From: Leyella stercorea | GTDB lineage: Bacteria > Bacteroidota > Bacteroidia > Bacteroidales > Bacteroidaceae | Direction of reading: 5' to 3' | NCBI RefSeq assembly: GCF_021531655.1 | Contig: NZ_JADYUF010000059.1 | Span: forward strand, 1-17,313 | Length of the DNA: 17,313 nt | Part shown: positions 8,514-14,713 of the stretch, piece after piece | How the letters are laid out: each line of letters opens with the position of its first letter | How positions within the stretch are numbered: position 1 is the stretch's first letter | Notes under the pieces: generated by a model | What the model was told of the DNA's origin: nothing | Databases searched by the model: none | Seen by the model: the letters and a program-made list of their open reading frames with translations, nothing else | Made by a program: the position numbers and the translations under genes

Positions 8514-8648
8514 TTGATTTTGGATGGTGCCAAAGAACACTATATTCTTGATATAGAGCATAGTGACAAGGCAATTGAGATTATTGAGATTATTGAAACT
8601 CTTTTGCCTGCGATACCTTACCCAAAGAAGAAAAAGAAGCGAGACTGA
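8514..8648 (+). pseudogene. Small reading frame, probable gene remnant (unrecognised)
   Basis: Just after abiEii, in a different frame, 44 codons stay open to a TGA at 8646. The peptide contains LDGAKEHYILDIEHSDKAIE and ends PKKKKKRD. Upstream the frame is open only to 8493 and has no ATG; only a TTG at 8514 could start it. It includes a 9-bp tandem duplication (GAGATTATT twice). The amino-acid composition looks protein-like, which suggests the 3' end of a lost gene, but I cannot name a family. It could also be chance. Confidence 0.25.
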
Positions 8649-8667
8649 CGAGGGTTTTGCACACCCT

Positions 8668-8699
8668 CTTAATTTGCAGAAAAGATGTCCCGTGCAAAT
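8668..8699 (+). repeat. Direct repeat R1, copy b
   Basis: Second copy of the 32-bp R1 repeat (other copy 6809-6840). In this copy the ends are a perfect dyad: ATTTGCA (8672-8678) and TGCAAAT (8693-8699) flank 14 bp. Copy a has lost this symmetry, so copy b may be nearer the original form. It lies upstream of the bspA-like promoter. Confidence 0.6.
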
Positions 8700-8739
8700 T
8701 TTATTATAGGTTTGTCTGCCTGTTCTGTTTTATTTTATT

Positions 8740-8747
8740 TACTTTTG
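8740..8747 (+). promoter_or_regulatory. -7 box of the bspA-like gene promoter
   Basis: TACTTTTG matches TAnnTTTG and lies 43 bp before the ATG at 8791, leaving a leader of about 37 nt. No well-placed -33 TTTG is seen; the nearest, at 8711, is too far upstream. Confidence 0.4.
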
Positions 8748-8790
8748 CATCGTGTAATAGAACGTTTATAAATACTAACTTTTTCACTAT

Positions 8791-9171
8791 ATGATTATCA
8801 ACAGATCGTTTTCCTCGTCTTTATTGAATAAGGAACGTTTCGGCTCACTTAAGAGCCTTGTTCTTTTGGTGGTTATCGCTATCTTAGCCACAAGTAATAC
8901 CTATGCCCAATCCGGCTTCGAGACTATCGACGGTTTACGCTATCTGATAGATTCCGATGTCAAGACAGCAACACTCGCAGCAAACAATGGTGACGAAAAG
9001 TATTCAGGCAATATCGTTGTGCCGGAAAAGATAAAGGCAAGCGATGGAGTGGAATATCCCGTTACTGCTTTTGGAAGTAATGCATTTAAGGATTGCGACG
9101 GATTGAAGAGCATCATAATCCCTTCTTCTGTAACTTCTTTGGGTAACAGTTGCTTTGAGTACTGTATTTAG
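8791..9171 (+). CDS. BspA-like leucine-rich repeat surface protein, truncated N-terminal fragment
   Basis: 126 residues remain. They comprise a signal peptide (hydrophobic LKSLVLLVVIAILA near residues 20-33, likely cleavage after NTYA), a short N-terminal region found in Bacteroidales surface LRR proteins (GFETIDGLRYLIDSD), then the start of LRR_5/BspA-type repeats (VTAFGSNAFKDCDGLKSIIIPSSVTSLGNSCFEYC). Such proteins normally continue for several hundred residues with many repeats of about 23 residues. Here the frame ends within the second repeat at YCI-stop, exactly where mobile-element-like DNA begins. The natural reading is insertion of the element into the gene, with the rest expected beyond the element's far end. 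The product, if made, would be a secreted stub of little function. Confidence 0.8.
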   Translation: MIINRSFSSSLLNKERFGSLKSLVLLVVIAILATSNTYAQSGFETIDGLRYLIDSDVKTATLAANNGDEKYSGNIVVPEKIKASDGVEYPVTAFGSNAFKDCDGLKSIIIPSSVTSLGNSCFEYCI

Positions 9172-9215
9172 AGCCTTATAACTAACCATAACTTACTATG
9201 ACTAACTAACCATAA
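9165..9215. other. Putative left attachment junction with 11-bp direct repeats
   Basis: The BspA repeat coding pattern stops around 9163-9168. Immediately inside, ACTAACCATAA occurs twice (9181-9191 and 9205-9215), 24 bp apart. Closely spaced direct repeats beside a recombination core are typical binding sites for integrase or excisionase. The remaining gene-free DNA up to 9489 holds the longer repeats described separately and a weak dyad (TCCAC near 9275, GTGGA near 9311). Confidence 0.45.
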
Positions 9216-9340
9216 AGTCTTGATTTTCAATACTCTTTGATTTTTAACACTTTCTGAGTGCTTTTTGGCAGTTCCCGATTTTCCACATATTTTTGCAGCG
9301 TATTTCTACCGTGGAGAATTTGCGGAGCTTTTATTTTGTC

Positions 9341-9459
9341 ATATCGTGAACGTAGTTGACAAGGGTTTACAAGTGGTTACGATGAAGGACAGATTTGAAG
9401 CTGATAGGCAAAAAGCGTAATATCGTGGACAGGGTTGACAAAGGTTGTCAATGGTTCAC
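9341..9459 (+). repeat. Imperfect 40-bp direct repeats in element end (possible integrase arm sites)
   Basis: Copies at 9341-9380 and 9420-9459 are 79 bp apart. Both begin ATATCGTG, and both contain GTTGACAA followed by GGTT, CAA and TGGTT in the same spacing, with roughly 28 of 40 positions the same. They lie between the presumed att junction and the first element gene, where arm-type sites for integrase and excisionase are found in other elements. Binding is inferred. Confidence 0.45.
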
Positions 9460-9490
9460 TTCCGTTTACTCCATCAGTGGAATACTCAAA
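9453..9490 (+). repeat. Direct repeat R2, copy b
   Basis: Second copy of the 38-bp repeat also found at 6845-6882. It overlaps the end of the second 40-bp repeat and ends on the A of the regulator's ATG. This suggests the conserved unit is the untranslated leader, and argues against starting the regulator at the in-frame TTG 9445 or ATG 9451. Confidence 0.6.
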
Positions 9491-10011
9491 TGAATTTGAA
9501 CAATGCAATATCAAAGAGTATGAGACCGACAAGAAAATGTGAATTTTGTGGCAAGACATTCGTGCCAAGAAGCGGTATGCAGAAATACTGTTCCGAGGAA
9601 TGTCAGGCAGAGGCAAAACGTCTTAGGAAGAAAAGACAGCAGGACTTGATTAACGGTATTGAGCCAATCATGGATCTGCAACATCAGGAGTATCTTACAT
9701 TCTCAAAGGCAGCTGTGCTGATGGGATGCACCCGACAGTATATCTACAAACTTGTGGCTAACGGCAAGTTGAAGGCATCAAGATTGAGCAGCCGAATGGC
9801 ATTCGTAAGAAAGACTGATATAGAGAAGATGTTTGAGGGTAATCCCTACAAGCGTGTGATTCCTGCCAGCAAGAGCAAGCCCAGTAAAAAGGCAAAAGCA
9901 GAAAAGCCAACACAAAACCTGGAATCAACAAAAGGGAAAGAGGAGAATGAGGTGCTTGACTATTATTCGGGCGAGGAAGTGATGTCCATTTATAAGGTCA
10001 AGAAGTCTTGA
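9490..10011 (+). CDS. Zinc-finger / helix-turn-helix regulator, N-terminal part (ends at in-frame TGA)
   Basis: A 173-residue DNA-binding protein. A four-cysteine zinc site (C17, C20, C34, C38; CEFC and CSEEC) is followed by a basic stretch. Next comes a MerR/excisionase-like HTH (about 67-116; FSKAAVLMGCTRQYIYKLVANG), then a Lys/Ser-rich linker. A second HTH begins (YYSGEEVMSIYKVKKS) and is cut by the TGA at 10009-10011. The same frame continues open for 152 codons and completes that HTH, so this is very probably the front of a single gene of about 326 codons. The other HTH units show that the TGA falls at the start of the recognition helix; a Trp codon TGG is one base away. The gene lies between the element end and the integrase, so a role in directing recombination or regulating it is inferred. 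Confidence 0.75.
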   Translation: MNLNNAISKSMRPTRKCEFCGKTFVPRSGMQKYCSEECQAEAKRLRKKRQQDLINGIEPIMDLQHQEYLTFSKAAVLMGCTRQYIYKLVANGKLKASRLSSRMAFVRKTDIEKMFEGNPYKRVIPASKSKPSKKAKAEKPTQNLESTKGKEENEVLDYYSGEEVMSIYKVKKS

Positions 10012-10044
10012 CTCTACACCTCTGCCAAGCGCAACCAGATACCG

Positions 10045-10470
10045 ATGTGCCGTATCGCTGGCAAGAACTATTACAGCAAACGGCATATTGATGAGTTCTT
10101 CGGTACTGCCGTTGACATCAACAGCATCACGGAATGGGTGACCGCTGATGATGTAGAGGAAGCCTTTAGCATGAGCAAGTCGGCACTCAGGGCATACACC
10201 TACCGCCATAAGATACCGACCAAACGTGAGTATGGTCGTACCTATTATTCCAAGGAACATCTTGAAGAACTGCGCAGGACTGACCTCATGAACGATGACA
10301 ACTATTATACCACCGAACAGGTGCAACAGTTGTATGGTCTGACGAGTGCCAACATTTGCCATATCGTAAGAGTGCATCATATCAGCAAGGTAAAAGTGGG
10401 TGTAAAGAACCTGCTTTTGAAGACGGATGTGGAGCGTGCAATGGCAGAAAGAGCTGCTAAAGGACTGTGA
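10045..10470 (+). CDS. Helix-turn-helix regulator, C-terminal part (same frame as upstream gene)
   Basis: 141 residues from the first ATG after the TGA, in the same reading frame as the gene before it. The frame itself is open from 10012. It contains the tail of a broken HTH unit (CRIAGKNYYSKRHIDEFF) and two further MerR-like units: WVTADDVEEAFSMSKSALRA with GRTYYSKEHLEEL, and YYTTEQVQQLYGLTSANICH ending in KTDVERAM. The repeated layout (HTH, two-residue wing with aromatic residues, closing helix) suggests four tandem DNA-binding units in the intact protein. If the TGA is not read through, this part would need its own start; no promoter or ribosome site is evident before 10045. Probably a fragment of a disrupted gene. 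Confidence 0.65.
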   Translation: MCRIAGKNYYSKRHIDEFFGTAVDINSITEWVTADDVEEAFSMSKSALRAYTYRHKIPTKREYGRTYYSKEHLEELRRTDLMNDDNYYTTEQVQQLYGLTSANICHIVRVHHISKVKVGVKNLLLKTDVERAMAERAAKGL

Positions 10471-10520
10471 AAGCAAATGATTTCAGCATTATCCATCAGT
10501 TACTATGAATAATTGGAGTC

Positions 10521-10549
10521 ACGGATGCATCATTTTATTTCTTTGCAGC
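10521..10549 (+). promoter_or_regulatory. Integrase promoter box, shared with the excisionase-like gene
   Basis: A 29-bp sequence (ACGGATGCATCATT, then a -7-like TTTCTTTG, then CAGCC) that matches 24 of 29 positions of 12913-12941 in front of the excisionase-like gene. The conserved part includes the -7-like element and 19 bp upstream of it, so it probably combines promoter and operator. It ends 49 bp before the integrase ATG. Confidence 0.5.
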
Positions 10550-10550
10550 C

Positions 10551-10567
10551 GTGAAGAGACACTTCAC
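10551..10567 (+). promoter_or_regulatory. Small hairpin at the start of the integrase leader
   Basis: GTGAAG (10551-10556) pairs with CTTCAC (10562-10567) around a five-base loop, directly after the promoter box and near the expected transcript start. It may protect the mRNA 5' end or be an operator dyad. Confidence 0.35.
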
Positions 10568-10598
10568 CACGAATAATCATCAATAATACATATCAGTT

Positions 10599-11720
10599 AT
10601 GAGCAACATTTGCAAGACCGTATCATTGCGTACACGCAAAATCAAGGACGGACACATGCTGTCCTATTATCTTGACTATTATCCAGGCTATCGTGACGAG
10701 AGCACGATGAAAGTCATCCGCCATGAGTCGCTTGGCATCTACATCTATGCCAAGCCGAAGAACCAGACAGAACAGAAGTACAACCTCAACCTTACGGCAA
10801 GAGCCGAGGCGATACGCTGCCGTCGCTTTGAGGCTATCGTCAACGAGCGTTATGATTTCTTCGACAAGGAGAAGATGAAAGGAGATTTCCTCGCCTACTT
10901 CAAGAAACTGGCAGACAAGAAGAACTCCAAGTGGCAGCACGTCTATATGCACTTTCGTACCTTCACGCAAGGCAAGTGTACCTTCGGGGAGATAAACGTG
11001 GACTTGTGCAACAGATTTCGTGAGTATCTGCTGACAGCACCACAGGGACTGCATAAGAACAGAAAGCTGCATATCAACTCGGCAGCCAACTACTGGTCAA
11101 CTTTCCGTGCTTCAATCCACACAGCCTATCGTGACCGCAAGATAAAGGAGAATCCAAATGGTTTCTTGGAACGTATCGAGACAATCCCGACTGACAAGGA
11201 GCATCTTTCACAGGACGAGGTTATCCGCTTGGCATCCACACCATGCTCTGCTCCTGCCTTGAAGCGAGCCTTCCTGTTCTCTTGTCTTACGGCATTGAGA
11301 AAGAGCGACATCAAGAAACTCACTTGGGAGGAGATACAGCCATACGGCAGCGATGGTGTGATGTATGTCACCACACGAATGCAGAAGACAAAGGACATCG
11401 TGCATAACCCAATCAGTGAGGAAGCCTTGGAACTGATAGGCTATTCACCGGATAAACGAGGCAAGGTGTTCCCCGATTTCAAAGACTCCATGACACAGGC
11501 ACCGCTGAAGAATTGGTTGAAAGATGCAGGGATTACCAAGCATATCTCCTATCATTGCTCACGCCACAGCTTTGCCTGTCTCCAGTTGGATGCAGGAACC
11601 AGTATTGCCGTAGTGCAGCGTTATCTCGGTCACAAGAATGTGGCAACGACAGAAGTGTATGCCAAGATTTCGGATGCTCAGAAACGTGCTTCGGTTGGCT
11701 GTATCACCTTGAAGAAGTAA
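10599..11720 (+). CDS. Tyrosine recombinase / integrase of the mobilizable element
   Basis: Catalyses site-specific insertion and excision of the element through a covalent tyrosine-DNA intermediate. An N-terminal arm-binding domain (about 1-85) and a SAM-like core-binding domain (about 95-190) precede the catalytic domain. All catalytic residues are visible: R234 (TALRKSD), a beta-hairpin Lys near 263-265 (MQKTKD), H319 and R322 (HCSRHSFA), H345 (LGHKN) and nucleophile Y354 (TEVYAKI). Its 373 aa is close to other Bacteroidales element integrases. It has its own promoter box shared with the excisionase-like gene and a strong terminator after the stop. It should be active. The target appears to be a bspA-like gene, not a tRNA gene. 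Confidence 0.93.
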   Translation: MSNICKTVSLRTRKIKDGHMLSYYLDYYPGYRDESTMKVIRHESLGIYIYAKPKNQTEQKYNLNLTARAEAIRCRRFEAIVNERYDFFDKEKMKGDFLAYFKKLADKKNSKWQHVYMHFRTFTQGKCTFGEINVDLCNRFREYLLTAPQGLHKNRKLHINSAANYWSTFRASIHTAYRDRKIKENPNGFLERIETIPTDKEHLSQDEVIRLASTPCSAPALKRAFLFSCLTALRKSDIKKLTWEEIQPYGSDGVMYVTTRMQKTKDIVHNPISEEALELIGYSPDKRGKVFPDFKDSMTQAPLKNWLKDAGITKHISYHCSRHSFACLQLDAGTSIAVVQRYLGHKNVATTEVYAKISDAQKRASVGCITLKK

Positions 11721-11741
11721 CCATTTGACAATAACACACAG

Positions 11742-11781
11742 AAAAGGACTGTTGGAATGATAGTGTTCCAATAGTCCTTTT
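11742..11781 (+). terminator. Strong intrinsic terminator after the integrase
   Basis: AAAAGGACTGTTGGAA (11742-11757) pairs with TTCCAATAGTCCTTTT (11766-11781): 16 pairs with one G-U and an eight-base loop, ending in a T-run. The A-run on the left side means it could also stop minus-strand transcripts. It isolates the integrase from the downstream operon. Confidence 0.8.
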
Positions 11782-11790
11782 CTCATTTTG

Positions 11791-11822
11791 TTGGTTCTAT
11801 TTATGATTGTGGATAGAACCAA
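11791..11822. terminator. Second hairpin beyond the integrase terminator
   Basis: TTGGTTCTAT (11791-11800) pairs perfectly with ATAGAACCAA (11813-11822) across 12 bp; with a four-base bulge the stem can extend by about six more pairs. No T-run follows, so it may be a backup terminator, an RNA stability element or a protein site. Confidence 0.4.
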
Positions 11823-11954
11823 TTCAACAAATACATTCCAATTTCTGTTGATATTAAAGAGGAACTGCAAATATCCCTTTTCTTTGCCCTTACCTTTGTA
11901 GTCAGCAATTAGCAGCAACTGACACTAACGAGCAGTTTAAAGTATGATTCAGAG

Positions 11955-11986
11955 TATGATATCATATTAGAACGCTAATAAAGCGT
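11955..11986. promoter_or_regulatory. Palindromes upstream of the membrane-protein gene
   Basis: The perfect 12-bp palindrome TATGATATCATA (11955-11966) is followed by an ACGCT/AGCGT dyad (11972-11976, 11982-11986). They lie 50-85 bp before the promoter -7 box at 12039, so they are candidate operators. Another -7-like word, TACCTTTG, is at 11891-11898. Nothing else was seen in the gap 11823-12038. Confidence 0.35.
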
Positions 11987-12038
11987 AAAAGAAAGAGTGC
12001 CAGAGAACGTAAATGCGGTTTTTACATGCTTCTGCATC

Positions 12039-12046
12039 TAACTTTG
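12039..12046 (+). promoter_or_regulatory. -7 box before the membrane-protein gene
   Basis: TAACTTTG matches TAnnTTTG. Transcription would start near 12053, only seven bases before the first ATG (12060), which favours the ATG at 12087 with a leader of about 34 nt. No clear -33 element. Confidence 0.45.
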
Positions 12047-12086
12047 TGGAAGTTTTTGAATGAATAACAATAAAACGAATACAATA

Positions 12087-12854
12087 ATGACAGTAAACAA
12101 GACAACTTCAGATTGTACCCTCTACGCTTTTGTTGGTACAGCAATTCTCGCCATCTCTCTTGTCGTGGCTATGTATGTAGGCAATGACTTTCACCAAAGT
12201 CTGTTTGTCGAGTCAATCATCTTTGTAGGAAGCAATATCCTGCTTTGGGCGATATTCATTTCCATGGTGAATTATCCCTATGAACTGATGACCATTGGTA
12301 ACAACAGCAAGACAAAGAAAAACGTTGTAGAAGCAGAGCCAGCAATAGAACAAGAACAGCCAAAGCAAACATTACCACAAACCGAGTCTGTAAAATACAG
12401 TCATGAGGACTATGCCAAGTGTGTAGAGGCACAAGAAAAAGAAGCGCAGGAGGAAAAGGAAAAACGAACGAGAGCTGTACTTGACTATGTGCACCGTACC
12501 ATGTCAAGGTTTCTGTATGAGGAAGATTTGAATAAGGTGATAGAGGCTGTCAAGGAATGGAGCAACGACACCAACTATACCCCGACAGCAATAAACCGTT
12601 TCAAAGAGAATGTAGAAAATATCCCTTTAAGGCACTTCGTGTGGAATATCGCAGAACGTTTGGGTAAACGTGATTACACAATGGCAATGCGAATAGCCTT
12701 TGTCAAGGCTTTATTTCCCAAGCCGTTTGAAGGTTTGGACTACAGCACATTGAAGAACCTGAAAGCACCATGCTCCAATGATGTCATTCCTATTGATGAG
12801 CCTATCAATGGTGGATATGATTTCCATGATGTGAAGGAGGAAACTCCCGAATAA
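12087..12854 (+). CDS. Two-helix membrane protein of the mobilizable element (function unknown)
   Basis: No family recognised. From the ATG at 12087 the protein has 255 aa (264 if the ATG at 12060 is used). Two hydrophobic helices are clear, about residues 12-31 and 41-62, separated by a short acidic loop. They are followed by a Glu/Gln/Lys-rich, probably coiled segment (about 70-140) and a compact helical C-terminal domain (DLNKVIEAVKEWSNDTN, HFVWNIAERLGKRDY). The topology suggests a membrane-anchored protein with a large cytoplasmic domain. It lies between the integrase terminator and the excisionase-like gene, with its own promoter. It might link element DNA or the relaxase to the membrane or the helper system, but this is speculation. 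Confidence 0.75.
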   Translation: MTVNKTTSDCTLYAFVGTAILAISLVVAMYVGNDFHQSLFVESIIFVGSNILLWAIFISMVNYPYELMTIGNNSKTKKNVVEAEPAIEQEQPKQTLPQTESVKYSHEDYAKCVEAQEKEAQEEKEKRTRAVLDYVHRTMSRFLYEEDLNKVIEAVKEWSNDTNYTPTAINRFKENVENIPLRHFVWNIAERLGKRDYTMAMRIAFVKALFPKPFEGLDYSTLKNLKAPCSNDVIPIDEPINGGYDFHDVKEETPE

Positions 12855-12876
12855 TCCCCATTGTTAGAGTTATTCC

Positions 12877-12904
12877 TTCGTGAATGACAAATGACTGTCA
12901 CGAA
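12877..12904. promoter_or_regulatory. Nested dyad upstream of the excisionase-like gene
   Basis: TTCGTGA (12877-12883) is the inverse of TCACGAA (12898-12904), and inside it TGACA (12885-12889) is the inverse of TGTCA (12896-12900). It sits between the end of the membrane-protein gene and the promoter box. It could be an operator or a weak terminator; there is no T-run. Confidence 0.4.
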
Positions 12905-12912
12905 CCTCAGTA

Positions 12913-12941
12913 ACGGAAGCATCATTCTGTTCCTTTGCACC
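12913..12941 (+). promoter_or_regulatory. Excisionase-like gene promoter box, shared with the integrase
   Basis: It matches the integrase box (10521-10549) at 24 of 29 positions, with no gaps, including GCATCATT and a -7-like TTCCTTTG. It ends 21 bp before the ATG at 12963. Shared control of integrase and excisionase-like protein is the likely meaning. Confidence 0.5.
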
Positions 12942-12962
12942 AGTTATTAACAAAGTATCAGA

Positions 12963-13334
12963 ATGAATAAGGAATTAACTTTCAACGACCTTCCAATGGT
13001 CGTTGCCCAGCTTCGGGATGAAGTGGTGGGCATGAAGCAGATGATCGTCAGTCTGCAATCACAGAACAAGCCACACAAGGCGAACACGCACATACCCATG
13101 AGTGTAGAGGAAGCATCGGCATATCTCAAAATGCCGATGGCTACTCTCTACATGAAACTTGGAAACGGCAGCATTCCCGCCACCAAGCCAGGCAAGCGTT
13201 ACTGCCTTTATCAAGATGAACTTGACAAGTGGCTGGAGACTAACCGCAAGAATCCTGTACCTCTCACGGCAGAGGAGGAGAACGCAGCCATTCTTGCAGG
13301 AAACAAGCGCAAGCCGAAACCCTTAAACTGGTAA
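12963..13334 (+). CDS. Excisionase-like helix-turn-helix protein
   Basis: 123 aa. An N-terminal amphipathic segment (about 10-34, LPMVVAQLRDEVVGMKQMIV) may form a coiled coil for self-association. Residues 46-93 form a MerR/Xis-type winged helix: PMSVEEASAYLKMPMATLYMK, a wing with GKRYCLY, and the closing helix DELDKWLE. Proteins of this type in Bacteroidales elements bend DNA next to the att site to direct excision, or act as regulators of the next genes. It is four bases before the DUF3987 gene, so the two are co-transcribed. Its promoter box matches that of the integrase. Role as excisionase is inferred from family and context. Confidence 0.82.
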   Translation: MNKELTFNDLPMVVAQLRDEVVGMKQMIVSLQSQNKPHKANTHIPMSVEEASAYLKMPMATLYMKLGNGSIPATKPGKRYCLYQDELDKWLETNRKNPVPLTAEEENAAILAGNKRKPKPLNW

Positions 13335-13338
13335 TGTC

Positions 13339-14703
13339 ATGGATGCGCTTGAAATTTGTAACAAGCTACGCTCGGAGGCTTCGGGCGTAGCCACTTCTGG
13401 AATTCCGCTTGACGTATTCCCCCAGAAGATGCAGCAGATGATTCTTGATTTGGCAAGGACGGAGAACTATTCCATTGAGTTTACCGCTACTTCCCTTATA
13501 TCCGCTATGGCAGCAGCCGTCGGCAACTCCTGCTATATCCGGATTAAAGGCAATTGGATTACTTCACCTATCCTATATGTCATTCTTGTTGGCAGACCAG
13601 GAGTCGGCAAGACTCCACCTTTGAACTTTGCCTACAAGCCGTTGCACGACATTGATACTGAGGAGCACCATAAGTTCAAGGCTCTAAAGAATGAGTATGC
13701 AGCCATTGTGGAGAGAAACAAGGGCAAAAAACGGACGGAATGGGAATCGTTACCTCCAGTACCAGTCCTGCATAAGAATATCATGAATGACTTCACGCCA
13801 GAGATTCTGATGCGCAATCACGATGCCAACCTCAGAGGTGTGGCAGTTGTGGTGGATGAGATAATGGGGCTGTTCAACACCATCAACCGATACAACAACA
13901 GTTCTTTTGTACAACAGATGCTGTCGGCTCACAATGGCTTGCCAGTAGATGTATCTCGTTGTAATCTTGATTGTCCTTTACGTATTGACTATCCTTGCAT
14001 ACAGATTGTAGGAACTATCCAGACTGGTATTGTGCATGAACTTTATGATATGGGATTCAAGAAGAATGGTTTTCTTGACCGTTTCCTGATCACATACCCA
14101 AAAGGTTTGAAGATTGCTCCTTGGGTTAAGGTTCCAAAACAAGATGCTGCAATCATTGAAAGACCATTCCGCGTATGGAAAGAGATCATAGACAAGGCTG
14201 TGGCTCTTCCTTTTACGGAAGGCATCTTCAATGTTCTTGACTTCTCTGATGAAGCCATTGATATATTCTATGATTGGCAGAATGAGGACATTGAACGGCA
14301 GAATGCCATTACGGATGAAAAAATGATAGACTCACGTGCTGCAAAAGTTCCTTTGAACACGGCTCGGCTTGCCTTGATATTCCAACTGTTCCGTTGGGCT
14401 TGTGATGAGTCTCACAAGGATTTTGTTGATGCGGAGTCCGTGAATGCAGCCATACGGATGAGCGATTACTTTGAGAAGTCATACAAAAGGATGGATGACC
14501 TCGTTTTAACCGAGGCTACCGACCCTGTGAAGAAACAGGTACTTGACTCGTTGGGAAATAAGTTCGTAACTGCTGAAGCAGTAAAGGCTGGAGCGGATTT
14601 CGGTTTTGCAAGACGTACTGTCATGTATATGCTCAAAGACTTCTGTCAGAGAAACTTTATCATCAAAGACAAGCAAGGCAATTATGAGAAAGTACAGAAG
14701 TAG
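13339..14703 (+). CDS. DUF3987 P-loop protein (probable helicase-like replication protein)
   Basis: 454 aa. Walker A is GRPGVGKT (85-92, K91 essential in such folds) after a beta strand ILYVILV. Walker B is VAVVVDE (168-174). A DUF3987-type body follows (IVGTIQTGIVHELYD, GFLDRFLITYPKG) and then a small winged-helix-like C-terminal part (DSLGNKFVTAEAVKAGADFGFARRTV). DUF3987 proteins are common next to primase-like proteins in mobile elements and are thought to be ATPases working in DNA replication or mobilization; the reaction has not been shown here. It starts four bases after the excisionase-like gene. Between its stop and the next gene lies a large inverted hexamer array. Confidence 0.85.
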   Translation: MDALEICNKLRSEASGVATSGIPLDVFPQKMQQMILDLARTENYSIEFTATSLISAMAAAVGNSCYIRIKGNWITSPILYVILVGRPGVGKTPPLNFAYKPLHDIDTEEHHKFKALKNEYAAIVERNKGKKRTEWESLPPVPVLHKNIMNDFTPEILMRNHDANLRGVAVVVDEIMGLFNTINRYNNSSFVQQMLSAHNGLPVDVSRCNLDCPLRIDYPCIQIVGTIQTGIVHELYDMGFKKNGFLDRFLITYPKGLKIAPWVKVPKQDAAIIERPFRVWKEIIDKAVALPFTEGIFNVLDFSDEAIDIFYDWQNEDIERQNAITDEKMIDSRAAKVPLNTARLALIFQLFRWACDESHKDFVDAESVNAAIRMSDYFEKSYKRMDDLVLTEATDPVKKQVLDSLGNKFVTAEAVKAGADFGFARRTVMYMLKDFCQRNFIIKDKQGNYEKVQK

Positions 14704-14713
14704 AACCACCACC

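Noticed and set aside
9165..9215. tRNA-gene attachment site
   Set aside because: No tRNA-like cloverleaf sequence was found near the junction; the disrupted frame is BspA-like.
9445..9489. Earlier starts (TTG 9445, ATG 9451) for the zinc-finger regulator
   Set aside because: These codons lie in repeat R2, which is also found in noncoding DNA at 6845; the ATG at 9490 begins exactly at its end.
10009..10011. TGA read as selenocysteine
   Set aside because: No selenocysteine-type stem-loop was seen just downstream, and the protein is a DNA-binding regulator, not a redox enzyme.
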